DNA of 64,000 nt from Tyto alba (Eukaryota; Chordata; Aves; Strigiformes; Tytonidae), in assembly GCF_018691265.1 (NCBI RefSeq), contig NW_024881279.1, positions 2,509,243-2,573,242 of the forward strand, read 5' to 3'. A model generated the notes under the pieces. The model did no database searches and was not told the DNA's origin. It worked only from the letters and a program-made list of their open reading frames with translations. Positions 47,961 through 59,634 of the stretch are shown here, piece after piece (positions within the stretch are counted from its first letter, which is position 1; every line of letters begins with the position of its first letter). Made by a program: the position numbers and the translations under genes.

Positions 47961-50283
47961 TGAGGGTGTACGTCCCTGTCGCCAAAGCACGTGCTGGATC
48001 TCAAGCCGTGTGTTGAGAAGGCAGGGCTTCTGAAAAGGCTGGTTTGTGGTAACCAAATACTGTCACGCACAGCTTTGTGATGAGGCAGAAGTAGATTTGA
48101 ATCCCCAGCTTCCTTAACCAGGAGGTTTCTCTTCCTGCAAACCCGCAGCCATCAGCTTCTATCAGCCAACTTCTTCATCAGAGGAGATGGGGCCATGCCA
48201 ATGGCAGCTTCCATCGTCACAGTGTGCCTTCCTAGAGCGCCTCTGCACTGAGGAAGGCAGATGTGCTGTGCAGAAATTAGGATAGGCATGTAATTAAAGA
48301 TGTGTGTTTGTAAGGACATCAAATAAATGTAACTGGGTTGAATTACATTCTGCCATTACTTGGATGTTGAGTGCTGGATTGTGCAACCTTAGTATTTTAT
48401 TATAGCTCTCTGCTCTTTAAAAGAAGACAAATTAATTAGAAAACACAGAAAAGCCATCATATGGATCATAAACAGGATTACAATCTATCGGTGACTGCCA
48501 CTTTAGTTGACAGACTAGCTAATGATGGTTGACAACTTCTTTGCAGAATAATAGAGTAGAAATGTTGTAGCATTTCCCAAATATTCCAGAACAGAAAGAA
48601 GCGATGTGGCAGATTTGAGTTTTCCTAAGTTCTGGAAAGAAGCGTTCTTTCCTGGGGTGGGCTTTTTTTCTTCCCTTTTTCCTCCAGGTTGACTCGTTCT
48701 ACTTCATTCCCACTGCTAGCCTTTCACATTGAAGCCTTTACACCACCCTTGTCCTGGTCTTATTCTTCCCTCGTTCCCACATTTATTCCAGCATGTTTGA
48801 GCTGTTGCTGTGTTCTTGTCTGTTTTTTACTTTTCTGCTCAGCCCTCCCTGCTCTAGCTCAGATACAGGCCACCTTCTCCTCTAGCTGTTATCAGACTCT
48901 CTTTTTAGGGGGATCTACATGTACCTTAGGTCTTTGCTGCCTGTGCTGTCTCATTTTCACTTTTCTCTGCCCTCTGGTTCCGTATTTGTCAAAGTGTGGA
49001 CTTCACTTTATTCTGGTTTGAGTTCTATCCCTCTGTATTTGAGAGGTAGCATTCCTGCTCCTTGTCTGATTTTATTATCGAGCTCCCTCTCAGTAAGAGC
49101 AAACACAGAAATCATTTGAAATCTGGACAGATCATTTTTCAATATCTCTCTGGGTATGGGGCATATGGAAGCAAACTGCTTGAAAGTAAAGCCTCCCAGG
49201 TATTGGCGTGTTTTAATTTGGGCTGGAATTCTGAGGTTTATGTGAATGTTTGAGAACTATGGGGTTTTTTTAAAAATGTGTGACCAAATCTGGTCAGACT
49301 TTCTTGAGGAGAGGAAAAGGAATTTTCCATGCAAAAGTCAGCCCACATACGAATTTTTAAGCCCACATCAGGGAACATGGATGATCTGGAGAGTTTCCGA
49401 GCAAAGACACCGAAGTCTTAAAAAAGTGTTGCATTCTCCCTTCATCTGGAATGTGGCTGGACAAAACTTTCTGTGAAAATCACTTTAAGTTAAGCATACA
49501 GGTTAGAAATTGCATTTTAGAAGTTTAAAACTTAGTGAAAATAAACTCACCAAAATGGGCCTTATAACAGGAGGCATCGAGGCAGCCTTCAACAGGCTGT
49601 GCTGTTTACAGGTGCTGAATAAGATTAGCCTCTGAACTTTGGCACAGCCACTGTTGGTTCAGCCCTTATGATTAGAAGCAGCTCGAGGGTGATGACGATA
49701 GATTGTTTATTGTTCTAACAATGATTTATTTTTTTTGTTAAAGAACTCACCCTTCATTTGTAGATGGCTGGTACGTTTGCATAGGAAAACCAGATTCTGA
49801 AATTAGGAATATATATTCTTTTCCTAAAATGCTGGGGTGAAATAATAATTTATTACTGTGAGTATATATCAATATATGGCTTAATTTGCACAGTTTGTTG
49901 CATAATAGTATCCCAGTAGAAGCCTCTGTGATGGTACTGGAGTTGAATTTCTTGTAGGACTCAATGCAGACTGCAGAGAATGTGACAATAATTAAAACAA
50001 TATGGAATGTTATTTAAGAATCAATTTTAAAGGCTATGATAACTGTGCAAGAAACTTGGCTTCAGAAATGTATAAGGGATGTAATCTTGACCTAGTCAAA
50101 TAGGCCATGAAAAATCCATACAGCTTTATGTTTCAAAAAATTAATTGTTTAACTGTTTCAGAGTCTAGAGAACTTTGTGTGCAAAACCGTAATATTTGAG
50201 GATAAGGGCAATCCATTTCTTGCAGTTATGAATTTTATGTTTGCCAGTATCCTATAGATCTTAATTAAAAGTATTTTTATGGG

Positions 50284-50315
50284 GTTTGTTTGTTTGTTTG
50301 TTTGTTTGTTTTTTT
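50284..50315 (+). repeat. GTTT repeat forming the exon 3 polypyrimidine tract
   Basis: Six GTTT units followed by seven T run straight into the AG acceptor at 50316-50317. The tract is interrupted by G every four bases, so acceptor strength may depend on repeat length. Confidence 0.85.
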
Positions 50316-50317
50316 AG

Positions 50318-50481
50318 CCCTGGAATGAGATCAGATGTAAGCTCTTCTCCATCTACAACCTCAGCAACTACGGGACCACCTCCCAAGCTCTGTCTTGTTT
50401 GCTCTGATGAGGCCTCTGGGTGTCATTACGGTGTTCTTACTTGTGGCAGCTGCAAAGTGTTCTTCAAAAGAGCTGTGGAAG
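50318..50481 (+). CDS. NR3C1: NR3C1 exon 3: first zinc finger of the DNA-binding domain (residues 392-447)
   Basis: The first base completes serine 392 split from exon 2. The exon ends with the first base of glycine 447 before donor GTAAGA. It encodes a Ser/Thr-rich linker (393-411), then the first C4 zinc finger with C417, C420, C434 and C437. The P-box CGSCKV (434-439) is the glucocorticoid/mineralocorticoid/progesterone/androgen receptor type that recognises the AGAACA half-site in the DNA major groove. The finger is identical to the human one as I recall it. At 164 nt the exon is one codon shorter than the human 167 nt, the difference lying in the linker. Intron 3 retention would add residues and then a stop, so the frame running past 50481 is not coding. 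Confidence 0.97.
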
Positions 50482-53400
50482 GTAAGACACTCTTGATGAA
50501 TTTGCTGTTTAAAAATATAAAATCCACATGCATATCATCCACATTCAAAACCAGACTATTTAATCTTACTGGTTTTTGCTAGAATCCTACTGGAAAATCC
50601 CATCCATTATATCACTGATCTTTTCATGGTAAATAACATTGATAATGGCGTATTATTTGAAGCATAGATTCCATTTACATTTATAAAAGGCTCCCATTCA
50701 CTCACAGAGTAAAAGGATGTATTGTTTTCTTGGCTTTTTATTTCTTTCATTTGCTTTCACTGTTGTTTTTGTTTATTTGTCCTATTTATATACTGATATT
50801 TGTCTTGTATGCGTTAGATTTGTAAAGCTTGTGATTTTTAAGTTCAGTGTTAGCTGTTTTGTGTACAAAACTGTATGTAAAACTTGATAAACCTGTTGTA
50901 TGCAAGGTTATGATAGTTTTGTAATTTTTCCTCTAGGCAGTATTGGTTATATCACATGTCCATGTGTGTTATTTGCAGGGGTAACTAAGTAACAGGAACA
51001 TGTGTGTGATTTTGGATCATCAAGATTTCTCTCTAATCACAGGAAGAAAATAATTCCGGAAAATGGAGATGATAGAAAACTAAATGTGAATCTGTAGTGT
51101 GTATAGCAGAGTAAGGAATCTGTGATTTTGGGTCTGCATAAGTAGCCATTTTGTACCTCGATGTCTGACTCTTCGATCCAGTATCAGAGAGATGCAGAAA
51201 AGTTAGAGTATATGCTTGGTGTCTCTGAAAGGATAGCGATTCCTCTGTTCTGAAATTGTCATCCTTAGTTACAACCGTACAGGGTTCCCTGCCTCGTGCC
51301 TTCTTCCTGCAGCCATTACTGGGTGTTTTGAGGTGAATCAGACTATCATTTTTTGCTGACGTTTTTGCAAGTTGCGTTTCACTGGAGAAGAGGGAAAGCT
51401 GCTTTGACAAAGGCGAGCCATTCAGCTGTTCAGAAGCAGCTCCCCATCCCCAGGTCCCTGGGAGCAGTAGGGAGCTCTGTGGAACCTCAGAGCCTCTCGG
51501 AGGGATCGGAAAAGTCAAGTTCATATCGCAGCTTTTGCTAGTCACAAGGGGAAAGGATCTCAGTTCTGTTGGAGGCTGAAGCTGTTTCTGAAGTATCACA
51601 AGAGACAATATGAGCTGAAGTGCAAAGTGCCTCCCAACTGGTCCTGTCTGGTGTTGCACTCCCATTTAGAGCCAGGCTCTTTATTTGAATTATCTGTATT
51701 TTTGATTAAAATAAGGTCACTGGGTGTCCCTCAGGAGAAGTATTGTATGGCAGATGGATATATGTCATGGCAATGGTTTTGCCCATCCTCAAGCTTAAAT
51801 AAATCACACAAGTATTGATACGTGAAGAAATCAACCTAGTAATTCCTTTTAATCAGTGATGTGACTTGCCACATCTTACATTTCATTCATGTAGACCAGA
51901 ATGTAAGCAGGCTTGTAGCTGAAAAATTGCAATAATTCCCAAGGCTTGCCTCTGCTTACATTTTTACTGTTCCACAGATTATCCCAACCTTAATACTTCC
52001 GACAGATATTATGGATGTTTTCAGGAGCTCTTCCAGGATCTGTTAGTTCTGGTATTCACTTCAAGGAACAATTCATTTGCTTCTGTTGCTTATAGGCATT
52101 TTTCTTATTAGGGCTATATATAAAAAGAATTTGTTTCTGCAGTATCTTTTTTATTAATAGCTGCCAGGTACCTGTTAGTATACAGATCATACATATCAAG
52201 CTGACTCTGCACATTGGTTCTTCAGCCTTTAACCTGAAACCCATTTTTGTACCTTTGTCTGCACACATGTGTACTGTGACAGAAATAGTCACAGAAACTG
52301 AAAGTATCAGTATCTAGAAAATCAATATAAAGTGTATTTCTCTCAGCAAAGAGTAGAACTAGTGGAGAAGAGACAGGATGAAGGTGGGACAGCAGCTGTG
52401 TATTTATATACAGTTCTTCCCATAAACAGGCCTTTCTTCAGGAATGCATGGTGACCAAAGCCATCCTGGTTTAGTTCTTCTTTTCCTGGTGGTTCGGAGC
52501 CACTGGGGTTTGGTTTCACAGCTCCCAGGACCAACCCCTCTCACCTCCCAGCGTGTTACCCCCCCCGCTGCCAACCCAGATCTTCACCACTCCTCCCCAC
52601 CTCCGCTTCCTCGCCTTGCTTCAGATCCTCACACCTCCCCTCCACTTAGAGACCCCAGCACCCCTGCCTCCTGCTGTGCTCCAGGTTGTCCTTGTTCTTC
52701 AGCGGTTTTAATTCCCATCTTCCAAAATCTTGTGTCTGCGATGTCTAACCTTTTTACGTGCCGGTGTGCTCAGATGAGCAAAGTCTCCTTCAGTCTCAGA
52801 GTGCTTCAGAGCCCCGGGCGCCGACTTTGCTGCCAGCCGCTCTGTAAAATGCCCCTGTCTGCTGTAAATCCCCTTGGAAACATCTCCATTTCCTCACTAC
52901 CAGTTTTTGCCAGTGTATTGTTTGTGAAATATCTGGTTTTTGAGCAACAAAGATAACAGAAATGCATTCCTTTGTGCCACTGGCATGTCCTCTGGGCAGA
53001 AGTCAGACATGAAGCAGGAGGTGGCATCAACGGCCCTTCAGTTTTCTACAAAATATTCATGTGACAGAAGGGCTATGATACCTATTCTTGCCTTTTTTAG
53101 GTGAAAGCTACTCTATTTCTTTGTATTATATTGTAAGTAGTAAATAAAAGAAACCAAACAGTACCTTCACTGAAATGAAGCTCTTTGTTATGAAAAAAAA
53201 TGGAACTGCTCAGGAAAATCTGTACCTGAAGCACCTGTATTGACTGTGTGAAACCATGGTCTCGCCGAACATCTTTGTGAGATGTGAAATTGTAATCTCT
53301 GTTCTACTACAATGATGACAGATATTCATCAGTTTGTATTTCATGTGTGCATGCATGTTTATTTATTCTATACATATTAGTATGCTAATGGCAAACAGAA

Positions 53401-54503
53401 TTGTGAATCGCAGATCTATTTTCTATGTTATCTTAAACACAAAAATTATACAAAGGTCAGTAAGGCTTCCTCTTGTTCGATGAAAAAGGTCAGGGCGGTC
53501 GTTCAGAAAAACGTTCAGGGCTTCTTTGGAATATCAACTTGAAACACTTCACTGGAGGAGTTTGACTAAAGCCATAGTTAATAGACTCTGAATACCCATA
53601 ATTTTCACAGCTGACTTGAAACAAATTTCTTAACCAAGCTCTTTTTCTGTGAGAAGACTCTTAGACTCCATTGTTAATAATTCATTATTTGGAAAATATG
53701 TTTATTTCTTGCAATATTATACTCCCAGGACTTTGAAATGTAGTGTAAAAGCCTAGGTTGCAGCTTTCTGCCCTCTAAGGAAACATGTTTCTTGATCTCT
53801 ATCTGGGAGAAGAATATTTCCTTTAGTAATACCTTTCTCTAAATAAGTTATATAGAGACATTTATTCATATCATTCTAATAATTTAGAATAGATACTATT
53901 CTGTTGCCCTGCTCATAAGAGCTAAGAAGTACAATTATTTTAATTTATGTAGTTCAAGTTGCTGTATTTTTAGGGTCAGTTGTGGTCAGAATCTGTGAAT
54001 CCATAAAAATGTCAGAGAGATTGGTTTGTCTAGTTCAGACTAACTTAAACAAGCAGGAGGTTTTATGACTTTCAAAATGATGAAAGCTATGTCTATGGAT
54101 CTCTAGAACTGTTTACGTGTATACTCTTAAAATGTCTTTATGAACATTTTTTACTCCTCTTATGAAACCGTTTAGGGAAATTGGAAACATGCTATAGAAG
54201 ATAGCTTTGAGAAACTTAAGAGAAAAATAGTTTTTAAAATAGAATTTGCCTGATGTTAACGAATAGAAAGTAAGATTTCTACCTAAATTTATTGGCTTTG
54301 ATGTCTAAATGTGAGAAATCTGTCTGGTGTATAGATATATGAAATCATATGGATACCGATCTTATTTTTGCAAGAAATGAAGTACGGTAAGTAAAGGTAT
54401 TATATAGTCCCCAGATCCTTAACGTTACTGTAAGAGTGAATGACTTCATCTACTGCTTTAATTGTAGAGCTTACCGTTATTTTCTTTGTCTTTGTGAATA
54501 CAG
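50482..54503 (+). other. NR3C1: Intron 3 of NR3C1
   Basis: The 4.0-kb intron lies between the two zinc-finger exons and is mostly AT-rich. A 210-codon antisense frame at 51033-51665 has no recognisable domain. No repeat family or RNA gene is recognised. The donor is GTAAGA and the acceptor TACAG. Confidence 0.8.
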
Positions 54504-54620
54504 GGCAGCACAACTATCTGTGTGCTGGGAGAAACGACTGCATTATTGACAAAATTCGGAGGAAAAACTGTCCAGCATGCCGCTACCGGAAATGTCTTCA
54601 AGCTGGCATGAACCTTGAAG
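54504..54620 (+). CDS. NR3C1: NR3C1 exon 4: second zinc finger (residues 447-486)
   Basis: The exon is 117 nt, the same length as in human, with acceptor TACAG and donor GTAACT. It encodes the second C4 zinc finger with C453, C459, C469 and C472. It also carries the D-box A454-G-R-N-D458, which forms the dimer interface on palindromic response elements (A454 corresponds to human A458). The following [13 protein letters not shown] is the recognition-domain extension. The last base starts alanine 486. The exon is fully conserved with human GR as I recall it, as expected for the DNA-binding core. Confidence 0.97.
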
Positions 54621-57600
54621 GTAACTTAAAATGTTCATATCCCTTTTTTATTTTTGAGTCCTAGACAATAAAGGTCATGCTGCTTCTGAAGCGAAAGCAA
54701 TTATTTGAGTAGCACTTGAATATGTTAAAAGGAAGTACTGCATTTTATGGCATGTATGAGCATTTTAATGAAAAGCAAGACTTTTTTAATGCTAGAATTT
54801 CTCCTCTACTTTCCTATCCATACTCAGTTGCTCCATCTCTCAGTATGTTCAGCAGAAGTGAGTCATACACACAAAACAAGGTTATTTTTTATTCCTGCCA
54901 GCACATATATCTAGTTGCTTTTTTACTGAATCTGAGACAGCAGAACTCTAGGACTCTAGGGAAGTGTGACGCCTGCCCATCCTTACTCAGGAGAGTGACC
55001 TGGCACTGAAACCACGGGTGAGAGGGAAAGCCCAGAGACACAGATCTAAAGTTGGAGTGGGGCTTCTAACTTCAAACTGAAGAAAAGGAAATTTTTTTTT
55101 GTTCATGCTGTGGATTCTTCTAAAATGTCTGTCAGAATCTCTCTAGAAAACATAGGTTAAATAAATAAATGTAAATGTACCAGTACATATTTATTTTGTG
55201 CTAACTCCTGGATGGCTTATGAGAAACTGAAGACCACATCAACTAGAGATTTAGCAGTAGTAGTAAAATGGCATAAAACATTTTTATTAGTGTCAGCTAT
55301 GTTTTATGCTTGATATTTTTTCCTTGAGCTGTAGAGATTAATACAGTACTTACTAGCATAGTTATCATGGTGATACTTGTATAATCAAAATTGTCAGATA
55401 AAATGAAAATGTCAAAAATGTGTTTGTCAGATACAAATACAAACAGAGTTTCATTTCAGTCAGTGATAATATCCTTTGGTAAAATGTAAGTGGTGAATTT
55501 TGTTAGAGAGATAGATGGTACGCATATTGGAGTCTATGTTAGCACACCCCTTCTTCCTCTTCTGCTTCCAACCTCTCTCACCAGTTTTTCTGCACTGCAC
55601 ATGGCTCTACATGCCCTGTCTTTCAGAGCAAAGGGAAAAAAAACAATTCTAAAGTGCTTCCCTTCCTGTGACGCACTTACAGGTACATCCCATACCTCAT
55701 CGTAGAGGTTTGCTGGGAAGAGAGAAGGTTGCTGGTCGGTTTGGTGAGGTGTTACTGTGTGCAGCATGTAAACATGCATCTCTTAACAGCCAAAGTCTAC
55801 AATAGTGGATTCTAAAATAAATCCTTAAAGTACATGAGGTTTTCAGCGAGTGTCTCCCTGGAGCTAGATTTAGCTTTTAGACACTCCCAGTGGGCTGAAC
55901 CTTGCAACTTCAGAGATAATAGCAGGGTAGTCCACTTGCCTACTCTTGGTGTCCAAGGTGGAAAGATGCAATGCCCTGCTGGGGCTGGCATGGCCAGTAG
56001 TAAGTAGAGGTAACAGCAGAGCCTAAAGAAAGAAAGTTTAGAACGATGCAAAAAAACCCCACAGTTCTCATTTTGACGTGGAAAGGAATACATTTTGGTT
56101 TAAGACTTGTTTCTATTTTTTCTCTACATAGTCATTTTCAAAATACAGATATCATATTGACATATTTGTCTATATGAATAAAGTACCTTATTATGTATAT
56201 TACTCTAACAGTAAGCCTTTCCATTCCTCCATCAATTTCTGTGAACTCTAGACACCAATATAGCTATCTCAGTCCCTAGGATGTGTTACTTGAGTTGCCT
56301 TCTGCACCAAAGAAAATTAAAATTGGATGACGTCTGATACTTGCCACTTTTCCGCATGTAGCTTGGAGACCTTCCAGCTGTAGTTTGCTCGCCTCAATTT
56401 TGGCACAGAGAATCCTAGAGAATAGTGACTTTCTGGAGGATGGATATTGTTATATAAGTTGTTGGAAAAAGGAGGGGGGGGAAGCTTTTATGACTGAGAG
56501 GGAAAAGAGATCTCGAAACTCAGCAATGCAAAAATGAAAGGACCCAAGGTAGTGTGAAGCAGTGAAAAACAGCCATGAAAATGATGATTTATTGAACAGA
56601 TCTGAACAGATGGTGAATTGGTCGTGGAGAAGAACTCTTAGAAAAGAAAACTGGAAGGCAGCATGAAGTGCAGAAGAGACTAGAGGAGTTCCTTTTATCT
56701 TAGCTATTTTAGGGTCACAGTTCAGGAATTACTGTTGTTTAAAAAATAATTAAATTTGCATACCTTTTAGACAGTAATTTCTTTTTGAAAAGTCATCAGG
56801 TGTATCCTCAGATCATAAAAAATGGTTATAAGTAAACCAGTTAATGAATAGCAAGAGATCAGAATATCCTAGCATGTCAGTCTGAAGGACCCTTTTGCTT
56901 AACCTTACTTGCTGGTAGACTTCTTCCTGAATCTGTCCAGTCACATTTTGAATAGCTCTAAGTTTCTAATACCGGCAGAGAATTTCATTGTTAGCTATTG
57001 GGTAGAAGACTAACTTATTTTTAAATAAATAATCAAATGTACCATGCAGTATTTTAATTCATACCTGCTCTTGTGCCACGACAAATTGGGTCTTTGTACA
57101 CTAGAAATACGTTACTTGATAATTTTCTATTATAGTCTGGTTTATCATCAGTCGTACCTTTGGCTCTACCTATAACCCTTTTCTGGAACTTTCTTGTTTC
57201 TATTGCATGTTTTTTTGGGCGTAAGAGACTGGAGAAACATAAAACTATCAAGCTGCAGGTACCAGAGATTTATACAGTAGAATAATGGTATTTTGCACTA
57301 TAGTCTTTATTTCTTTGAATTCTCATTTCCGCTTTCATCGTTAATTGACCCTAGGCATTCCTTGGCACCCTTTCTCCTTCTGATGTGTTTGAAAAAAAGA
57401 TTTACTGTTGGGTTTTATGCCTGTAAAAAGTCATCTCATAATTTTTTTGGTCTTTATGATTGCATTTCATAGTAAAACTGTTGGCAATTTATGGTTTTTT
57501 TCTGTCATCTTCATTTTGAATTTATTTCAATTTTTTGAAGGATCTCTTCCTTCTCTTCCTCTTTCTAACAATATTCATTGCCCTGCTCTGTAACTGCGGT

Positions 57601-59355
57601 GGGTTTTGTCATTATAAATCCCATTTTAGAAGTGAAGTGCATAAACTCCAGGTCTTTCTGGCAGCATTTGGTCTTCAGCATGGTGGTAGGAATGTTTCAT
57701 CACCTCCCGGGATGGCGACCTGCCTGTGTGGTTCAGGTGCACGGGCCAGCTGCCCAAGGGGCAGACAATGTGTGCAGTAAATAGGAAGCCTGTACAACCT
57801 TGCTGGATGCCAAACTGCGGGGGTTTGGGGGGTGGGAGTTTGTTTTTAACAGAAAATCTTGGATGCTTTTGTTTCCATGCCGAGTTTATCTGTATGGATC
57901 ATCTTCTGTAATTTGCCCTAAGGAGCTGGTTTTAAATTTGCGGTATTTTTATATTTGAAAATAAACTATAAAGAAATACATTATGTCAGCTTTCTTTTTT
58001 TTGTGAGTTACAACTATATATCCAAGTCAGGCCTAGTAGCATAGCCTAATAAAAATTCTTGCATAATACTTTGTCTGATCAGATATATTTCTTTTTACTA
58101 TAATTTTAACAGACTTTCTGGGCTGGAAATACTCCATACCAGGTATCTGCATTAAGATGAAGGCATGTGTATGTAAATCTAAGTCAAAGCAGTTAGTTTG
58201 CTTTTGAGAGCAAGGATAATGGGGCAAAAAATGCCAGAATGTTGAAAGGATTTTGGAACAGCCATTTCAAAATTTAGCTGAGAATAACAAGAAGCTCTTT
58301 GCTCCAAGGAAATAACTGTTGTTATTGCCCCATGACAGTCTTGGCAAATGTGGCCAGTGTATAAGCCTTCGGGAAACTGTAGTTTATACAAGGTCTGTGG
58401 AGAATTTCTTCTGTTTAGCAGTTAGGTTCTGAAGTCTCTGTCCTCACCAGTGGGAGAAGTGGGGTCAGGAGGGGGATTTTATATGGTGTTAAGCTGCGGA
58501 GTTGGTGCATTTCTGAAGATCAGAGATTCTGAATAGGTCAGTAGAAACTCTGAATGTGAAACCACATTACATGATGCTATTATGTGCTACTGATTTATCT
58601 CGGAAGTTCCAGAACAGAAATCAACTAATTAATTGAGACACAGGAAAAGAACTGGGTTGCATTTTGGTCTCTGTTAAATAGTGTGTTCAGTGTAGCAGAC
58701 TGCATCCAGGATTGCTGAAAGCCAAGTAGGAGACTCCATTATTGACAATATGCTAATAAAATTGTTGCTCCAACTTTTTTTAGTTTACAGTTAACATTTC
58801 TGTGTGGTATTTTATTTATTTGGTGAATGAGTTTTATGGTTTAATTACACAGCATTGATTTATATGCAAGAGAGTTGGCAAGAGAAAAATCTCCTCCTGC
58901 CCAGCATTTTCAAAAAATGTTTTCCCTGGCTCGAGAGATTGAGGAACTTCTCACCCATTCTTCTGTGTGGTTTCTATACTTACTTTTCTAAGGAACTTAC
59001 AAAGTGCACAGTCCTGCAAATATTTCCAGACAGGTGTTTTGCTGTCACATGAAATTTCTCTGAAATTTTGCACATAGTGGAAATTGTAGGCTCAGGCCTG
59101 CAGACATTATTTAACATTTTGAAACATTAACATAAATGCAACTTTCATTAAAATGTAGAATAAACACATTTTCAAGGGAAGTTTAATTAGAATTAGTGTG
59201 AAATCACTTACAGATTGATGAAAAAATTCTTTTCAAGTTTCGACTGTCTGATCTACAACTGCAGGAAAACGAAAGCAGCGTTTCCTCTGTTACGTTTTTA
59301 TTGCCGTGTGGTCACTTTCCATTATCTAACCTGTGACTCACCAAAACTTTCCTAG
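54621..59355 (+). other. NR3C1: Intron 4 of NR3C1
   Basis: The 4.7-kb intron is AT-rich and contains no recognisable exon, RNA gene or clear transposon. Small open frames here have no domain. The acceptor is CTTTCCTAG ending at 59355. Confidence 0.8.
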
Positions 59356-59634
59356 CTCGCAAAACAAAGAAGAAGATAAAAGGAATTCAGCAGATGAGCG
59401 CGACGGGAACGCGGGAGGTTTCGGAATCGCCTGGAAACAAGAGCATCGTGCCCGCGTCGCTGCCGCAGCTGACGCCCACCCTGGTCTCGCTGCTGGAGGT
59501 GATCGAGCCCGAGGTGCTGTACTCGGGCTACGACAGCACGCTGCCCGACTCCAGCTGGCGCATCCTCTCCACCCTCAACATGCTGGGCGGGCGGCAGGTC
59601 GTGGCGGCCGTGAAGTGGGCCAAGGCCATACCAG
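59356..59634 (+). CDS. NR3C1: NR3C1 exon 5: hinge and start of the ligand-binding domain (residues 486-579)
   Basis: The exon is 279 nt, as in human. It opens with the hinge nuclear-localisation signal RKTKKKIKG (487-495), followed by a divergent hinge (499-513). It then encodes the first helices of the ligand-binding domain from about 520. N560, G563 and Q566 match human N564, G567 and Q570, which contact the steroid A and C/D rings. The donor is GTAATG at 59635. From codon 513 to 576 every codon ends in G or C, and the exon is CpG-rich, in sharp contrast to both flanking introns and to exon 6. The translated residues remain well conserved, so the shift is synonymous rather than a sign of decay. 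Confidence 0.97.
59395..59634 (+). other. NR3C1: Exonic CpG/GC island within exon 5
   Basis: About 240 bp of exon 5 contain roughly 26 CpG, and GC content drops sharply at the exon 5 donor. The first 13 codons of the exon are not GC-rich. The island is thus confined to the coding sequence. It could be a methylation target or a trace of local GC-biased gene conversion. Confidence 0.7.

Larger units (their letters stand above)
23350..50317 (+). other. NR3C1: Intron 2, remainder
   Basis: This is the 3' part of intron 2, ending in a TTTG-rich acceptor tract at 50317. I find no coding exon. GC-rich islets stand out at about 25360-25530, 27840-28030, 31050-31400, 42511-42725, 43070-43200, 45940-46060 and 47640-47960. 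Simple repeats and homopolymers are frequent (26189-26301, 30979-30998, 42141-42157, 45314-45339, 47363-47412, 47483-47505). A CR1-like fragment lies at about 38090-38260. Confidence 0.7.

Noticed and set aside
50482..50487. GR-gamma type insertion of one arginine between the zinc fingers
   Set aside because: That isoform needs a second GT donor three bases downstream. Here the sequence is GTAAGA, with no GT at that position.
51033..51665. 210-codon - strand frame in intron 3
   Set aside because: No domain, no coding signature and no splice partners were recognised. The length is within chance range for a search of this size.
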